NCBI GenBank assembly: GCA_003219115.1
Contig: QHPN01000050.1
Coordinates: 2,960-12,344, forward strand
Direction of reading: 5' to 3'
DNA length: 9,385 bases
Source: Verrucomicrobiota bacterium
GTDB lineage: Bacteria > Verrucomicrobiota > Verrucomicrobiia > Chthoniobacterales > UBA10450
Shown here in pieces: positions 1 through 6,766 of the stretch; within the stretch, counting starts at the first letter, position 1; each line of letters starts with the position of its first letter. A model generated the notes under the pieces. That model did no database searches. It saw only the letters and a list, made by a program, of their open reading frames with translations, and had not been told where the DNA came from. Position numbers and translations under genes: made by a program.

Positions 1-899
1 GTAGTGGGATCAGAGTAGTCTTTATTCTAGGCTATACGAGGAGTGGCAGCACGCTTTTGGAGCAGCTGCTCTCTATGGCTCCAGGTACTGTTGCAGTAGG
101 CGAGATGGCGTATCTTTGGGAACAAAGGGTCAGAAATAACAGCTATTGTGGGTGCGGGTCTAAATGGACGAATTGTTCGTTTTGGAAAAGTATTTTAGGA
201 GATCTGCCATCGCCAGATTTTCAAAAAGAAAGATCCCCATTTGGGGCTTTTTTTATCGACCTCGTTCGCAAGGGGTGTTCGTCAGACAACCAGCATTACA
301 ATCATTTTTTAAAGCAAATCGAATCCATTTATTTAGCTATTCATGACCAAACAGGGTGCAGTGTGATCATAGACTCCTCAAAAAAACCTTTTTTTGGTCT
401 GGCTGTTTCCAGAACGCAAGTCAGCGTTACCTTCGTTCATTTAGTTCGAGACAGCCGCGGGTGTGCCTTCTCGTGGAAGAAAGCGAAAGCTCGAGTAGAG
501 CTTGGCAAAAATGCATTCATGCCATTTATGCCTCAATTCCCTGCTCACAGGTCCGCCCTCGCGTGGGTCTGGAATAATCTTCAGGCTGAAATTTTGAGGC
601 GGCGATGTCAAAATATCGTCCTTCGATATGAAGATCTTGTCGAGAACCCTACCTCCGAGGTTAATAAAATTCTTAATCAGGTCGGTCTTCCTTCAATTTC
701 ACCGGACCAAAATGGAATTTTTCATATCCCTACTTCCCATGGCATCTGGGGAAATCCCGATCGCTGGTCGAGCAGGAATGCAATTAAGGTGACCAAGGAT
801 GAACGCTGGATTAGCGAACTATCAAAGCCTGATTTCATTGTATCTACGCTTATTTCTGCGCCATTACTGAAATGGTACGGATATCCACTTTTGCCGTGA
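1..899 (+). CDS. Sulfotransferase family protein, 5'-partial
   Basis: PAPS-dependent sulfotransferase, which would transfer a sulfuryl group to a hydroxyl of a glycan, lipid or protein. Read in frame from base 3, the fragment opens with a hydrophobic strand (IRVVFILG) followed by YTRSGSTLLEQLL, the 5'-phosphosulfate loop of the family. Near the middle, FVHLVRDSRGCAFSW matches the 3'-phosphate-binding RDxR...S motif, and LRYEDLVENP is the conserved segment that follows it in Sulfotransfer_1/3 proteins. The first in-frame start-like codon (TTG at 57) lies inside the P-loop, so the true start must be upstream of the window; only a few residues are probably missing. About 298 codons are visible, near full family length. 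The gene is richer in A and T than those downstream, which may indicate separate acquisition. The acceptor cannot be read from sequence; the EPS context suggests a polysaccharide or lipid carrier. Confidence 0.85.
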   Translation, partial: SGIRVVFILGYTRSGSTLLEQLLSMAPGTVAVGEMAYLWEQRVRNNSYCGCGSKWTNCSFWKSILGDLPSPDFQKERSPFGAFFIDLVRKGCSSDNQHYNHFLKQIESIYLAIHDQTGCSVIIDSSKKPFFGLAVSRTQVSVTFVHLVRDSRGCAFSWKKAKARVELGKNAFMPFMPQFPAHRSALAWVWNNLQAEILRRRCQNIVLRYEDLVENPTSEVNKILNQVGLPSISPDQNGIFHIPTSHGIWGNPDRWSSRNAIKVTKDERWISELSKPDFIVSTLISAPLLKWYGYPLLP

Positions 900-1044
900 C
901 AAAGATGTTGTCGACCCTGTGCCAATGCCGAGTTACGATCTAGGAATTACTAAGTAATCGCATGGCACCGGTGGAATCTGGACAGTTCCTTGCAAATGAA
1001 ACACAAGATTCGCACCAGATGGTAGAGGAATACACCGCAATTAC

Positions 1045-1884
1045 GTGTGCATCTCTCTCTCGCCTGGGACACGGCTTAACAATGCCGCAATTCTCACACT
1101 GACACAGGCTAAAACGTTAAACTTGGTACGTCAGTGGGTGCGCCGTTTTCCCGACGTTCAGAAGAACGCGGTTGTGAAAGCGCTTGAATCAGCGAGCCTA
1201 TCCAAGATCCGCCGCGCTTTACGTCTGCTGGACGAATTAGATCAGGAGCAGCGTGGCCCACGGCTGGATGTAGAAATACTCAGCACGTACAATCTCGAGC
1301 CGGTCCTGCCGGTGCTACAGCTGGCTATCAGCTGCCTGCCCAGTGTGGCTTGTCCACGGCTTGCCCCCCTAGACAGCATCGAATCTCACATGGCGCAGCC
1401 TGCCCAACGGCCTGGGGCGGCGGATTGCGACGCTCGCATGATTATCTGGCGGGTCGAGGAAGTATTACCCGAAGCGTTGTATCCCTTCTCATATGGCTTC
1501 CCGGAACGACTTGCGGCCTGTGTCGATCAGGTTTTGGAGCGAATAGAACGTGTGGTTACGCTGCATCGGCGGAATTGTTCTGGAACACCACTATTCATTT
1601 CGACTCTGCCGCTGCCGGTCAATCTTGCGAATCCCGTGTCTGCAGCTCAGCATTGCTCGGGACCGTATGCCTCGGTCTCTCGAGTTAATCAAAAAATCTA
1701 CGAAGTTGCCGAACGAGGTGGTGGCGTGCACGTATTAGATCTTGCCTCATGGGCTGCATTCGAAGGCGAAACTCACGCGGATGCGATGGTTGACTTTCTG
1801 GCCCGGCAACCGCTGAGCGCGAAAGGGCAAGTTAGTTTTGCACTGTTCATCGCTCGCTGCTTGCGTTCGTTGATCGTACCTTGA
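1045..1884 (+). CDS. FkbH-family protein, N-terminal half (frameshifted gene)
   Basis: N-terminal portion of an FkbH-like glyceryl-S-ACP synthase. After a helical, Arg-rich leader of about 90 residues, LDVEILSTYNLEPVL matches the first strand of the FkbH SGNH-like domain. GTPLFISTLPLP, then VNQKIYEVAERGGGVHVLDL, and finally FLARQPLSAKGQVSFALFIA with CLRSLIV are the usual blocks leading into the HAD domain. The frame then reads P and stops (TGA 1882-1884), where family members continue as LDLDNTLWGG. That motif is present one frame away, so this ORF is half of one gene. The start is uncertain: GTG 1045 is the earliest possible in this frame after a stop at 997-999, and TTG 1123 is an alternative; neither has a well-spaced Shine-Dalgarno (GAGG at 1025-1028 is 16 bases from 1045). 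Alone it lacks the catalytic domain. Confidence 0.7.
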   Translation: MCISLSPGTRLNNAAILTLTQAKTLNLVRQWVRRFPDVQKNAVVKALESASLSKIRRALRLLDELDQEQRGPRLDVEILSTYNLEPVLPVLQLAISCLPSVACPRLAPLDSIESHMAQPAQRPGAADCDARMIIWRVEEVLPEALYPFSYGFPERLAACVDQVLERIERVVTLHRRNCSGTPLFISTLPLPVNLANPVSAAQHCSGPYASVSRVNQKIYEVAERGGGVHVLDLASWAAFEGETHADAMVDFLARQPLSAKGQVSFALFIARCLRSLIVP

Positions 1885-2950
1885 CTTAGATAATACCCTC
1901 TGGGGTGGCATCGTGGGCGAAGATGGGCTGAACGGCCTTAAGCTTGGTCAGGAGTTCCCCGGCAATGTTCATCTCCGGATTCAGCGAGAGCTGCTCGAAC
2001 TAAAACACAGAGGAGTGCTCCTCGTGATACTCTCGAAAAACAATGAGGCTGACGCACGAGAGGTGTTCGAATCGCTACCAGGCATGATCTTGAAATGGAC
2101 CGACTTCGCAGTGCGCAAAATTAACTGGAATCATAAGCACGAGAATTTACGGGAGGCAGCCCAAGAGCTCGGTCTCGGCATCGACAGCTTCGCTTTCTTA
2201 GATGATTCCGACTATGAACGCGAGCAAATGCGGCAGGCAATACCCGAAGTGCTAATATTAAATGATAGCGCAGATCCACTGCACACTTTGCGAGCCTTGT
2301 GGGCGACCGATGTCTTCGATTCGTTAGTTGTTACTGAAGAAGACCGATTGCGACAACGTGACTACTCCGTTCGAGAAGCGAGAGACGTGGCAAAGCACGG
2401 CCACGACTTGGAAGAATTTCTGAAGTCGTTAGAAATGGAGGTAACGATCGAAGACATCGGGCCATCGAACATGGAACGGGTAGTGGCTATGCTTGGTAAA
2501 ACGAATCAGTTCAATCTGACAACGCGTCGTCACTCCCGGGCCGACGTTCAATCGATTCTGGGGTTACGAAATGCAATCGGATTGGCTCTGCGATTGCGAG
2601 ACAAGTTTGGGGAACAGGGCATCGTCGCGCTCTCGCTGGCAGTTCCCAGTAATGATAGCAATGCATTAGAAATTGATAGTTTCCTAGTCAGTTGCCGCGC
2701 GCTTGGGCGCGGAGTGGAAGATGCTCTTTGGTCGGCGATGGTCAGTCGCGCCCTTGTGCAAGGAGTTCGGAAACTGGATGCGGAATATCGCGCGACCGCG
2801 AAGAACGCGCTGGCGGCAAAGTTCTACGACAGAGTCGGTCTGCAAAGTGTCGCGCGTGATTCCTCGGCGGTGCGGTACCGCTTGGAACCGGTTGAGGCGC
2901 ACCCCTCACCACCCTGGATTGTTGTGCACAACAGAAGCAATGAACAATAG
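1874..2950 (+). CDS. FkbH-family protein, HAD and C-terminal half (frameshifted gene)
   Basis: C-terminal half of the FkbH-like enzyme. The intact enzyme takes a glyceryl group from 1,3-bisphosphoglycerate, dephosphorylates it with its HAD domain and loads it as a thioester on an ACP. The open frame starts after a TGA at 1871-1873. It gives DLDNTLWGGIVGEDG (HAD motif I, Asp nucleophile, bases 1883-1927), VILSKNNEADA (motif II), and INWNHKHENLREAAQELGLG with FAFLDDSDYERE (the Lys and acidic motifs). A GNAT-like tail follows, with MLGKTNQFNLTTRRHS, a strong FkbH signature. The only plausible independent start, GTG 1913, would remove motif I, so separate translation would give a dead enzyme. Joined to the upstream half, the protein would be about 635 residues, normal for long FkbH proteins. 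The stop overlaps the next ACP gene by 11 bases, implying an operon. Confidence 0.8.
   Translation, partial: SYLDLDNTLWGGIVGEDGLNGLKLGQEFPGNVHLRIQRELLELKHRGVLLVILSKNNEADAREVFESLPGMILKWTDFAVRKINWNHKHENLREAAQELGLGIDSFAFLDDSDYEREQMRQAIPEVLILNDSADPLHTLRALWATDVFDSLVVTEEDRLRQRDYSVREARDVAKHGHDLEEFLKSLEMEVTIEDIGPSNMERVVAMLGKTNQFNLTTRRHSRADVQSILGLRNAIGLALRLRDKFGEQGIVALSLAVPSNDSNALEIDSFLVSCRALGRGVEDALWSAMVSRALVQGVRKLDAEYRATAKNALAAKFYDRVGLQSVARDSSAVRYRLEPVEAHPSPPWIVVHNRSNEQ
1876..1885 (+). other. Frameshift site within FkbH HAD motif I
   Basis: Bases 1876-1885 read GTA CCT TGA C. Deleting one C (1879 or 1880) gives GTA CTT GAC TTA GAT AAT, restoring the family sequence V-L-D-L-D-N-T. One surplus base therefore separates two otherwise well-conserved halves. 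The site CCT TGA C resembles the prfB +1 recoding site CTT TGA C: a +1 slip on CCT would continue with GAC (Asp), giving LIVP-DLDNT. No Shine-Dalgarno-like stimulator lies just upstream, unlike in prfB. A sequencing error or real inactivating mutation is more likely than programmed recoding. Confidence 0.75.
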
Positions 2951-3188
2951 CGATCAACTGCACGAGCTTCTGGTTGATTTTTTCGATCTGCCGGCGGACA
3001 TCCCGTTAGAGCAGATCACCCAAGAGGCAATTGGATCATGGGACTCGCTCGCCATGGTGCAACTGATCGCGGACTTGCAGGGAACATTCCGGGTGGAATT
3101 CGATCTGGATGAAATTGAGCGGTTGCGAAGTTACGACGAAATCAGCCATGCCCTGTCGAGAAAGGGCGTGTCGTTAAAAGGCCAATGA
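2940..3188 (+). CDS. Acyl carrier protein (first of two)
   Basis: Stand-alone 82-residue acyl carrier protein. Helix I is followed by an acidic loop and GSWDSLAMVQLIADLQ; Ser36 in DSL is the expected 4'-phosphopantetheine site, at the start of helix II. The tail FDLDEIERLRSYDEISHAL fits helices III and IV. The start chosen is ATG 2940, which overlaps the end of the FkbH gene by 11 bases and gives a normal ACP length; the open frame extends to 2703, but those codons lie over the FkbH gene and encode unrelated Arg-rich sequence. By analogy with FkbH-ACP pairs in tetronate and glyceryl-extender pathways, it is the likely acceptor of the glyceryl group; the other ACP 26 bases downstream is the alternative. 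A phosphopantetheinyl transferase must be supplied from elsewhere. Confidence 0.88.
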   Translation: MNNSDQLHELLVDFFDLPADIPLEQITQEAIGSWDSLAMVQLIADLQGTFRVEFDLDEIERLRSYDEISHALSRKGVSLKGQ

Positions 3189-3214
3189 TTTAAGATGGCT
3201 AGCTCGTTTGCTCA

Positions 3215-3502
3215 ATGAATCGCGTCATCCCTGAACAAGTGCGGAACTTTCTTCTGACAAAGTACGCCCAACCAATTAAAGAGCTGGGGTTGGATACCGG
3301 GACTGTTCCCGATGATTTTGATTTCCTTCTTCAGGGTGTGATCGATTCCTTTGGAATTCTTGAGATGATCAGCGCGATCGAAGACGAATTTCACTTGCAA
3401 CTAGACATGGCTACCCTAGATGCGGAGCAGATTACGATTCTCGGTCCGCTTTCCCGTTACGTAGCTGAGAATGCAAAGACCGACCCTTCCGCCGGCGTAT
3501 AA
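3215..3502 (+). CDS. Acyl carrier protein (second of two)
   Basis: A second ACP-like protein of 95 residues. GVIDSFGILEMISAIEDEF is the helix II phosphopantetheine motif with Ser45 after Asp; FHLQLDMATLDAEQITILGPLSRYV supplies helices III and IV. It is clearly different from the first ACP (DSFGILEM against DSLAMVQL), so it is not a recent duplicate. The two ACPs probably carry different groups, one glyceryl and one acyl. ATG 3215 lies 26 bases after the previous stop with only a poor ribosome-binding site, and the KAS III-like gene follows 24 bases later, consistent with one transcript. Confidence 0.87.
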   Translation: MNRVIPEQVRNFLLTKYAQPIKELGLDTGTVPDDFDFLLQGVIDSFGILEMISAIEDEFHLQLDMATLDAEQITILGPLSRYVAENAKTDPSAGV

Positions 3503-3526
3503 TCGTACTAGTCTAACGACCAGGCG

Positions 3527-4480
3527 ATGAAGCTCCTTTATCGGCAATCCCCGCTCTTTGTGTATGGCTTAAGCTACCGACTGGGTAGTTTGCGGCGTGA
3601 TCTTGAGCAGTTGAAGAACGAGAGGGTTTTGGCTAACGCGGTGGAGACGCTCGCTGCCATGGGTTATCACTATTGTCTAAGCCTTGCTGACAATGAAACT
3701 CTGCTGGCGCTGACTGCTGTGCCCGTTGCCGCGGCCCTAAAGGAAGCAGGGGACGCGCGTGCCTTGGTCTTCCAGCACTGTCACGCCGAGAGCGCCGTGT
3801 TGCCAATTGAGCCTGATGACAAAATCGGAGCGACGCGAAATCATTACTTTGCGGCGGCGGTGATGCAGGAACTGAAAGTCGATCATCTCCCGTATTTTTG
3901 TTCCTTCGCCAGTGGTTGCGCCGGGTTTCTATCGCTCTTGATTGCCGCGGGCGGTCTTTTCTCTGATTCGAATGAGGGTCCGGTGATTTGCGTAATGGCG
4001 GATAGCCGGCCCCCGATGGAGTCTCCGGGGCTTCCTTTCGATTTGCTGCGGGAAAGAATTCTCGGCTCCGATCATAGTTCGGCATTTGTAGTTGGACACG
4101 AGAAACGCGGCTATCGGCTACTTGGAATAAACTACTATTCAACGACGCGAAAACTGGTGCCTTTGGTGGAGATTGTGAAACGAACGGTCGACATGCTGCA
4201 GAATCTAGCAACCGAATTAGGATTAGATCTGGCTGGAAGCGATGTTGTGATTCATTACCCGAATATTTTTCCAGACACCTGGAAGATGGTGACGCGCTAC
4301 TTGCGCTTACCCAAGGTAGAACATGTGATGGATGAAATCTCGGAACGGGCGCACTGTGGCGCGACCGATTCTGTGATCTCGTTATCAAAGTGGCATCGCG
4401 GTCACCGCGGTCGGCTTCATGTTGTTGTCAACTACGGGGTTGGACTCCATCTGGGCGTTTGTATTCTAGAGGAGCGTTGA
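3527..4480 (+). CDS. FabH-like 3-oxoacyl-ACP synthase III / acyltransferase
   Basis: Thiolase-fold enzyme of 317 residues, the usual KAS III (FabH) length. SFASGCAGFLSLL places the nucleophilic Cys at 131. VVIHYPNIFPDTWK supplies His243, matching the His of FabH (PHQAN). VNYGVGLHLGVCIL near the end matches the glycine-rich C-terminal strand (GGGFTWGA in FabH). The third catalytic residue differs: where FabH has Asn (GNTSAAS), this protein has CGATDSVIS, so Asn is absent and Asp281 is close by. A Cys-His-Asp triad is known in CerJ-type KAS III homologues that transfer acyl groups to oxygen rather than make C-C bonds, so an acyl transfer role is possible. Next to FkbH and ACPs it may join an acyl chain to the ACP-bound glyceryl unit. 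The fold is confident; the reaction is inferred. Confidence 0.8.
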   Translation: MKLLYRQSPLFVYGLSYRLGSLRRDLEQLKNERVLANAVETLAAMGYHYCLSLADNETLLALTAVPVAAALKEAGDARALVFQHCHAESAVLPIEPDDKIGATRNHYFAAAVMQELKVDHLPYFCSFASGCAGFLSLLIAAGGLFSDSNEGPVICVMADSRPPMESPGLPFDLLRERILGSDHSSAFVVGHEKRGYRLLGINYYSTTRKLVPLVEIVKRTVDMLQNLATELGLDLAGSDVVIHYPNIFPDTWKMVTRYLRLPKVEHVMDEISERAHCGATDSVISLSKWHRGHRGRLHVVVNYGVGLHLGVCILEER

Positions 4481-4560
4481 AACCGCAGGATTCTGGTTTT
4501 ATTTTAGCCGTTAGCGAAGAGGGTGAAGAATAGTGACTAAGTCGAGCTAAATGATACACT

Positions 4561-4752
4561 TTGGGAATCGTGTCTCGAAATTGCCCCTGGCAAACGGTAC
4601 AGCTTCTCAAATTGACTACGGCCGCGGAGATCAAGTGCTGCTCCGCAAAAGCGCCATCAATCTGTATCGAAAGTCTCGCGTTCCAGCCGGTTCCCAAAGG
4701 CACGCTTCCACGGCTTGGCCTAGCAATCTGTTCGATGCTCTTACAGAGGTGA
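4561..4752 (+). pseudogene. Possible remnant of an acyl-AMP ligase C-terminus
   Basis: No intact gene fits the 275 bases between the FabH-like gene and the acyltransferase. One frame here encodes a stretch containing ESLAFQPVPKGTLPR and ending LLQR-stop, just before the next gene. Fatty acyl-AMP ligases end in a similar pattern: a hydrophobic strand, P-x-G-[ST]-LP-[RK], then TSSGKLQR carrying the catalytic Lys. Here the TSSGK part is replaced by LGLAICSM; some of those codons (ATC, TGT, ATG) are one base from AGC, AGT, AAG. This may be a decayed tail of a ligase that once fed the ACPs. The match is short and could be chance. Confidence 0.28.
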
Positions 4753-4755
4753 CAA

Positions 4756-5271
4756 ATGGCCGAGCGACTTCTTCCGGCACTAAAAAATCGACTGCTTCAA
4801 GCATTGGCCCGTAGCGTTCCCGGTGCCACTAGCCTGCGGGTATGGCTGAATCGCTGGCGTGGAGTCCACATCGGACAGAACGTCTGGATAGGGTACGACG
4901 CCGTTATAGAAACATCGCGCCCCGATCTCGTTACAATTTGTGATCGTGCGACGGTGCAAATACGTGCGACAATCATCGCACATTTCCGTGAGCAGGATAG
5001 CGGCGTAGTTATTGGAGAGGATGTCACCGTTGGCCCCGGCGCGATCGTGCTGCCTAACGTCAGGATCGGCCAAGGAGCAATCGTCACCGCGGGTAGTGTT
5101 GTCACCAAGTCGGTTCCTCCCAAGACAATGGTGCAAGGCAATCCGGCGGAGCCTATCGCCACCGTCGAGGTTCCGCTTAGGCTGGACGTGTCGATGAAGG
5201 AATTTGCAAAGGGGCTCAAACCGATTCGGCCGGCAGCGCCCGCCGATGTGCCAAAGGAGAACGGCACATAG
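4756..5271 (+). CDS. Left-handed beta-helix O-acyltransferase (WbbJ/CysE-like)
   Basis: Acyltransferase of 171 residues with hexapeptide repeats, likely to transfer acetyl from acetyl-CoA to a sugar hydroxyl in the cytoplasm. Repeats run from about residue 36 (GVHIGQNVWIGYDAVI) through VVIGEDVTVGPGAIVLPNVRIGQGAIVTAGSVVTKSVPPKTMVQGNPAEPI (83-134), the classic coil series and closing motif of WbbJ/maltose O-acetyltransferase enzymes. His75 in TIIAHF sits where the catalytic His is expected. The last 35 residues are Pro/Lys-rich and not conserved in the family. ATG 4756 has AGAGG at 4745-4749 at good spacing, the clearest ribosome-binding site of the EPS part. It resembles polysaccharide acetyltransferases rather than the 2-oxoacid-dehydrogenase-type acyltransferase of tetronate clusters. 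The substrate is not identifiable. Confidence 0.85.
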   Translation: MAERLLPALKNRLLQALARSVPGATSLRVWLNRWRGVHIGQNVWIGYDAVIETSRPDLVTICDRATVQIRATIIAHFREQDSGVVIGEDVTVGPGAIVLPNVRIGQGAIVTAGSVVTKSVPPKTMVQGNPAEPIATVEVPLRLDVSMKEFAKGLKPIRPAAPADVPKENGT

Positions 5272-5401
5272 TGTTTGCGTGGAAGAGACTGCGTTGAAAA
5301 GCGACTAATACCCTCGCGAAGCAAACGGCCCCGCAAATTCAGCTGCATGGAATCCGTCCTGCTATTATGTTTTATCAATATCTCCTGTAGCTCGTAACGT
5401 T

Positions 5402-6688
5402 GTGAAGATCTGTATCGTTGGGTTGGGTTATGTCGGGTTGCCGCTCGGCATTCAATTTGCGCGTTCAGGCGCAGAAGTAATCGGCTTGGATATCGACAAA
5501 ACCAAAGTCGACCAAATCAATCATGGTCGCAGTTACATCAAGCACATTGCCGGCAAGACCATCGCGGAAGTGCTGAAGGCGAAACGACTCACGGCCTCAA
5601 CCGACTTCAGCCGAATCAAAAAAGCTGACGCCGTCATCATCTGCGTGCCGACGCCGCTGAACAAGAATCGTGAACCTGATATTTCCTTTATCATCGAAAC
5701 CGGCCGCAAGATTGCTCCCCACCTTCAGCGAGGCGCGTTGGTGGTGCTGGAATCGACCACGTACCCTGGAACGACTGAGGAAGATTTACGGCAGGTAATT
5801 GAAGAGAATTCAAAGTTGAAGGCGGGCGTGGGGTTTCATCTCGCCTTTTCACCGGAGCGGGAAGACCCCGGGAACCCGCACAGTGTGGTAGCAACTATTC
5901 CCAAGATCGTTGGTGGGTTTACTCCTGGCTGCCTCAAGAAGGCAATGGAGTTATACTCGATCGCGATCAAGAAGCTGGTGCCGGTATCTTCGTGTCGAGT
6001 CGCAGAAGCAGCCAAGTTGTTGGAGAATATTTTTCGCAGCGTTAATATCGCCCTGGTTAACGAGCTGAAAATGGTTTACAGCGCAATGGGGATAAATATT
6101 TGGGAAGTTATCGAGGCCGCGAAGACGAAACCATTCGGATTTATGCCCTTCTATCCTGGACCCGGGCTTGGCGGACATTGCATTCCGATTGATCCCTTTT
6201 ATTTAACCTGGAAGGCACGCGAGTACGGCCACAATACGCGGTTCATCGAGTTGGCGGGCGAGATCAACACCTGGATGCCCGAGTACGTTATCCGCTGCGT
6301 CGCCGACGCCTTGAACGCCCGCAGCAAAGCAGTCAGGGGTAGCCGGGTTTTGATTCTCGGCATTGCCTACAAACCAAATGTGGATGACGAACGAGAATCG
6401 CCCAGCTACTCGTTGATGAGCCTGCTGGCGGACCGCGGCGCCGAGGTAGAATATTATGACCCCTACGTCCCGGTAATAAAGCCTACCCGGGAACACTCGC
6501 GATGGGCCGGCAAAAAATCCATCAGGTGGAATCGGGCAACCGTGTCCAGTTTCGATCTGGCCCTAATTGCGACCAATCACAGCTCGGTCGATTACCGCGA
6601 GCTGGCGGACTGGGTGGATTGCATCGTCGATACCCGCAACGCCATGGCCGGAATTTCCTCGTCGCAAGCAAAGATCTGGAAAGCGTGA
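5402..6688 (+). CDS. wbpA: UDP-sugar 6-dehydrogenase (WbpA/Ugd family)
   Basis: NAD-dependent nucleotide-sugar dehydrogenase of 428 residues that oxidises C6 of a UDP-hexose or UDP-N-acetylhexosamine to the uronic acid. The N-terminal Rossmann motif is VGLGYVGLPLG (6-16), followed by LDID (29-32). LESTTYPGTTE (116-126) and FSPERED (149-155) are conserved; AAKLLENIFRSVNIALVNE (203-221) is the central-domain helix. GPGLGGHCIPIDPFYLTWKA (253-272) carries catalytic Cys260 and is typical of the WbpA (UDP-GlcNAc dehydrogenase) branch. LGIAYKPNVDDERESPS (319-335) belongs to the C-terminal UDP-binding domain. The GTG start at 5402 is set by the Rossmann strand beginning immediately (KICIVGLG); no clear Shine-Dalgarno precedes it. 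The 130-base gap upstream may hold its own promoter (TATTAT at 5363-5368, poor -35). GlcNAc versus glucose substrate is not settled. Confidence 0.92.
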   Translation: MKICIVGLGYVGLPLGIQFARSGAEVIGLDIDKTKVDQINHGRSYIKHIAGKTIAEVLKAKRLTASTDFSRIKKADAVIICVPTPLNKNREPDISFIIETGRKIAPHLQRGALVVLESTTYPGTTEEDLRQVIEENSKLKAGVGFHLAFSPEREDPGNPHSVVATIPKIVGGFTPGCLKKAMELYSIAIKKLVPVSSCRVAEAAKLLENIFRSVNIALVNELKMVYSAMGINIWEVIEAAKTKPFGFMPFYPGPGLGGHCIPIDPFYLTWKAREYGHNTRFIELAGEINTWMPEYVIRCVADALNARSKAVRGSRVLILGIAYKPNVDDERESPSYSLMSLLADRGAEVEYYDPYVPVIKPTREHSRWAGKKSIRWNRATVSSFDLALIATNHSSVDYRELADWVDCIVDTRNAMAGISSSQAKIWKA

Positions 6689-6710
6689 TTGGCGTATGAG
6701 TAGCTTTAGC

Positions 6711-6766
6711 GAGAGGGGATCGCTATGAATCGACCCAATTTGATGCTCCGCCGGCAGCGGCTGTGA
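6711..6766 (+). promoter_or_regulatory. 13-codon leader ORF with strong ribosome-binding site, overlapping exosortase start
   Basis: GAGAGGGG (6711-6718) is a near-ideal Shine-Dalgarno placed 6 bases before ATG 6725. This opens a 13-codon ORF (MNRPNLMLRRQRL) ending in TGA 6764-6766. The final A of that stop is the first base of the exosortase ATG at 6766 (GTGATG). Such an overlap usually means translational coupling, with ribosomes finishing the leader and restarting on the exosortase, which has no Shine-Dalgarno of its own. Alternatively, the exosortase once began at 6725 and lost frame. Confidence 0.5.

Noticed and set aside
963..978. TGGCACC sequence as a sigma-54 promoter upstream of the FkbH gene
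   Set aside because: The -12 GC is missing at the required 10-base spacing.
962..1102. Short ORF from ATG 962 as the start of the FkbH gene
   Set aside because: It is in a different frame from the FkbH N-terminal half and would require a second frameshift; no family similarity seen.
2703..2939. N-terminal extension of the first ACP up to 2703
   Set aside because: The added residues overlap the FkbH gene in another frame and are Arg-rich without ACP similarity; ATG 2940 gives a standard ACP.
3633..4388. 251-codon open frame on the minus strand over the FabH-like gene
   Set aside because: Its translation is Ser/Pro/Arg-rich low-complexity sequence with no family, and the + strand frame carries clear KAS III motifs.
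4797..5378. 193-codon minus-strand frame over the acyltransferase gene
   Set aside because: It mirrors the hexapeptide repeats of the real + strand gene; no recognisable protein and no ribosome-binding site.
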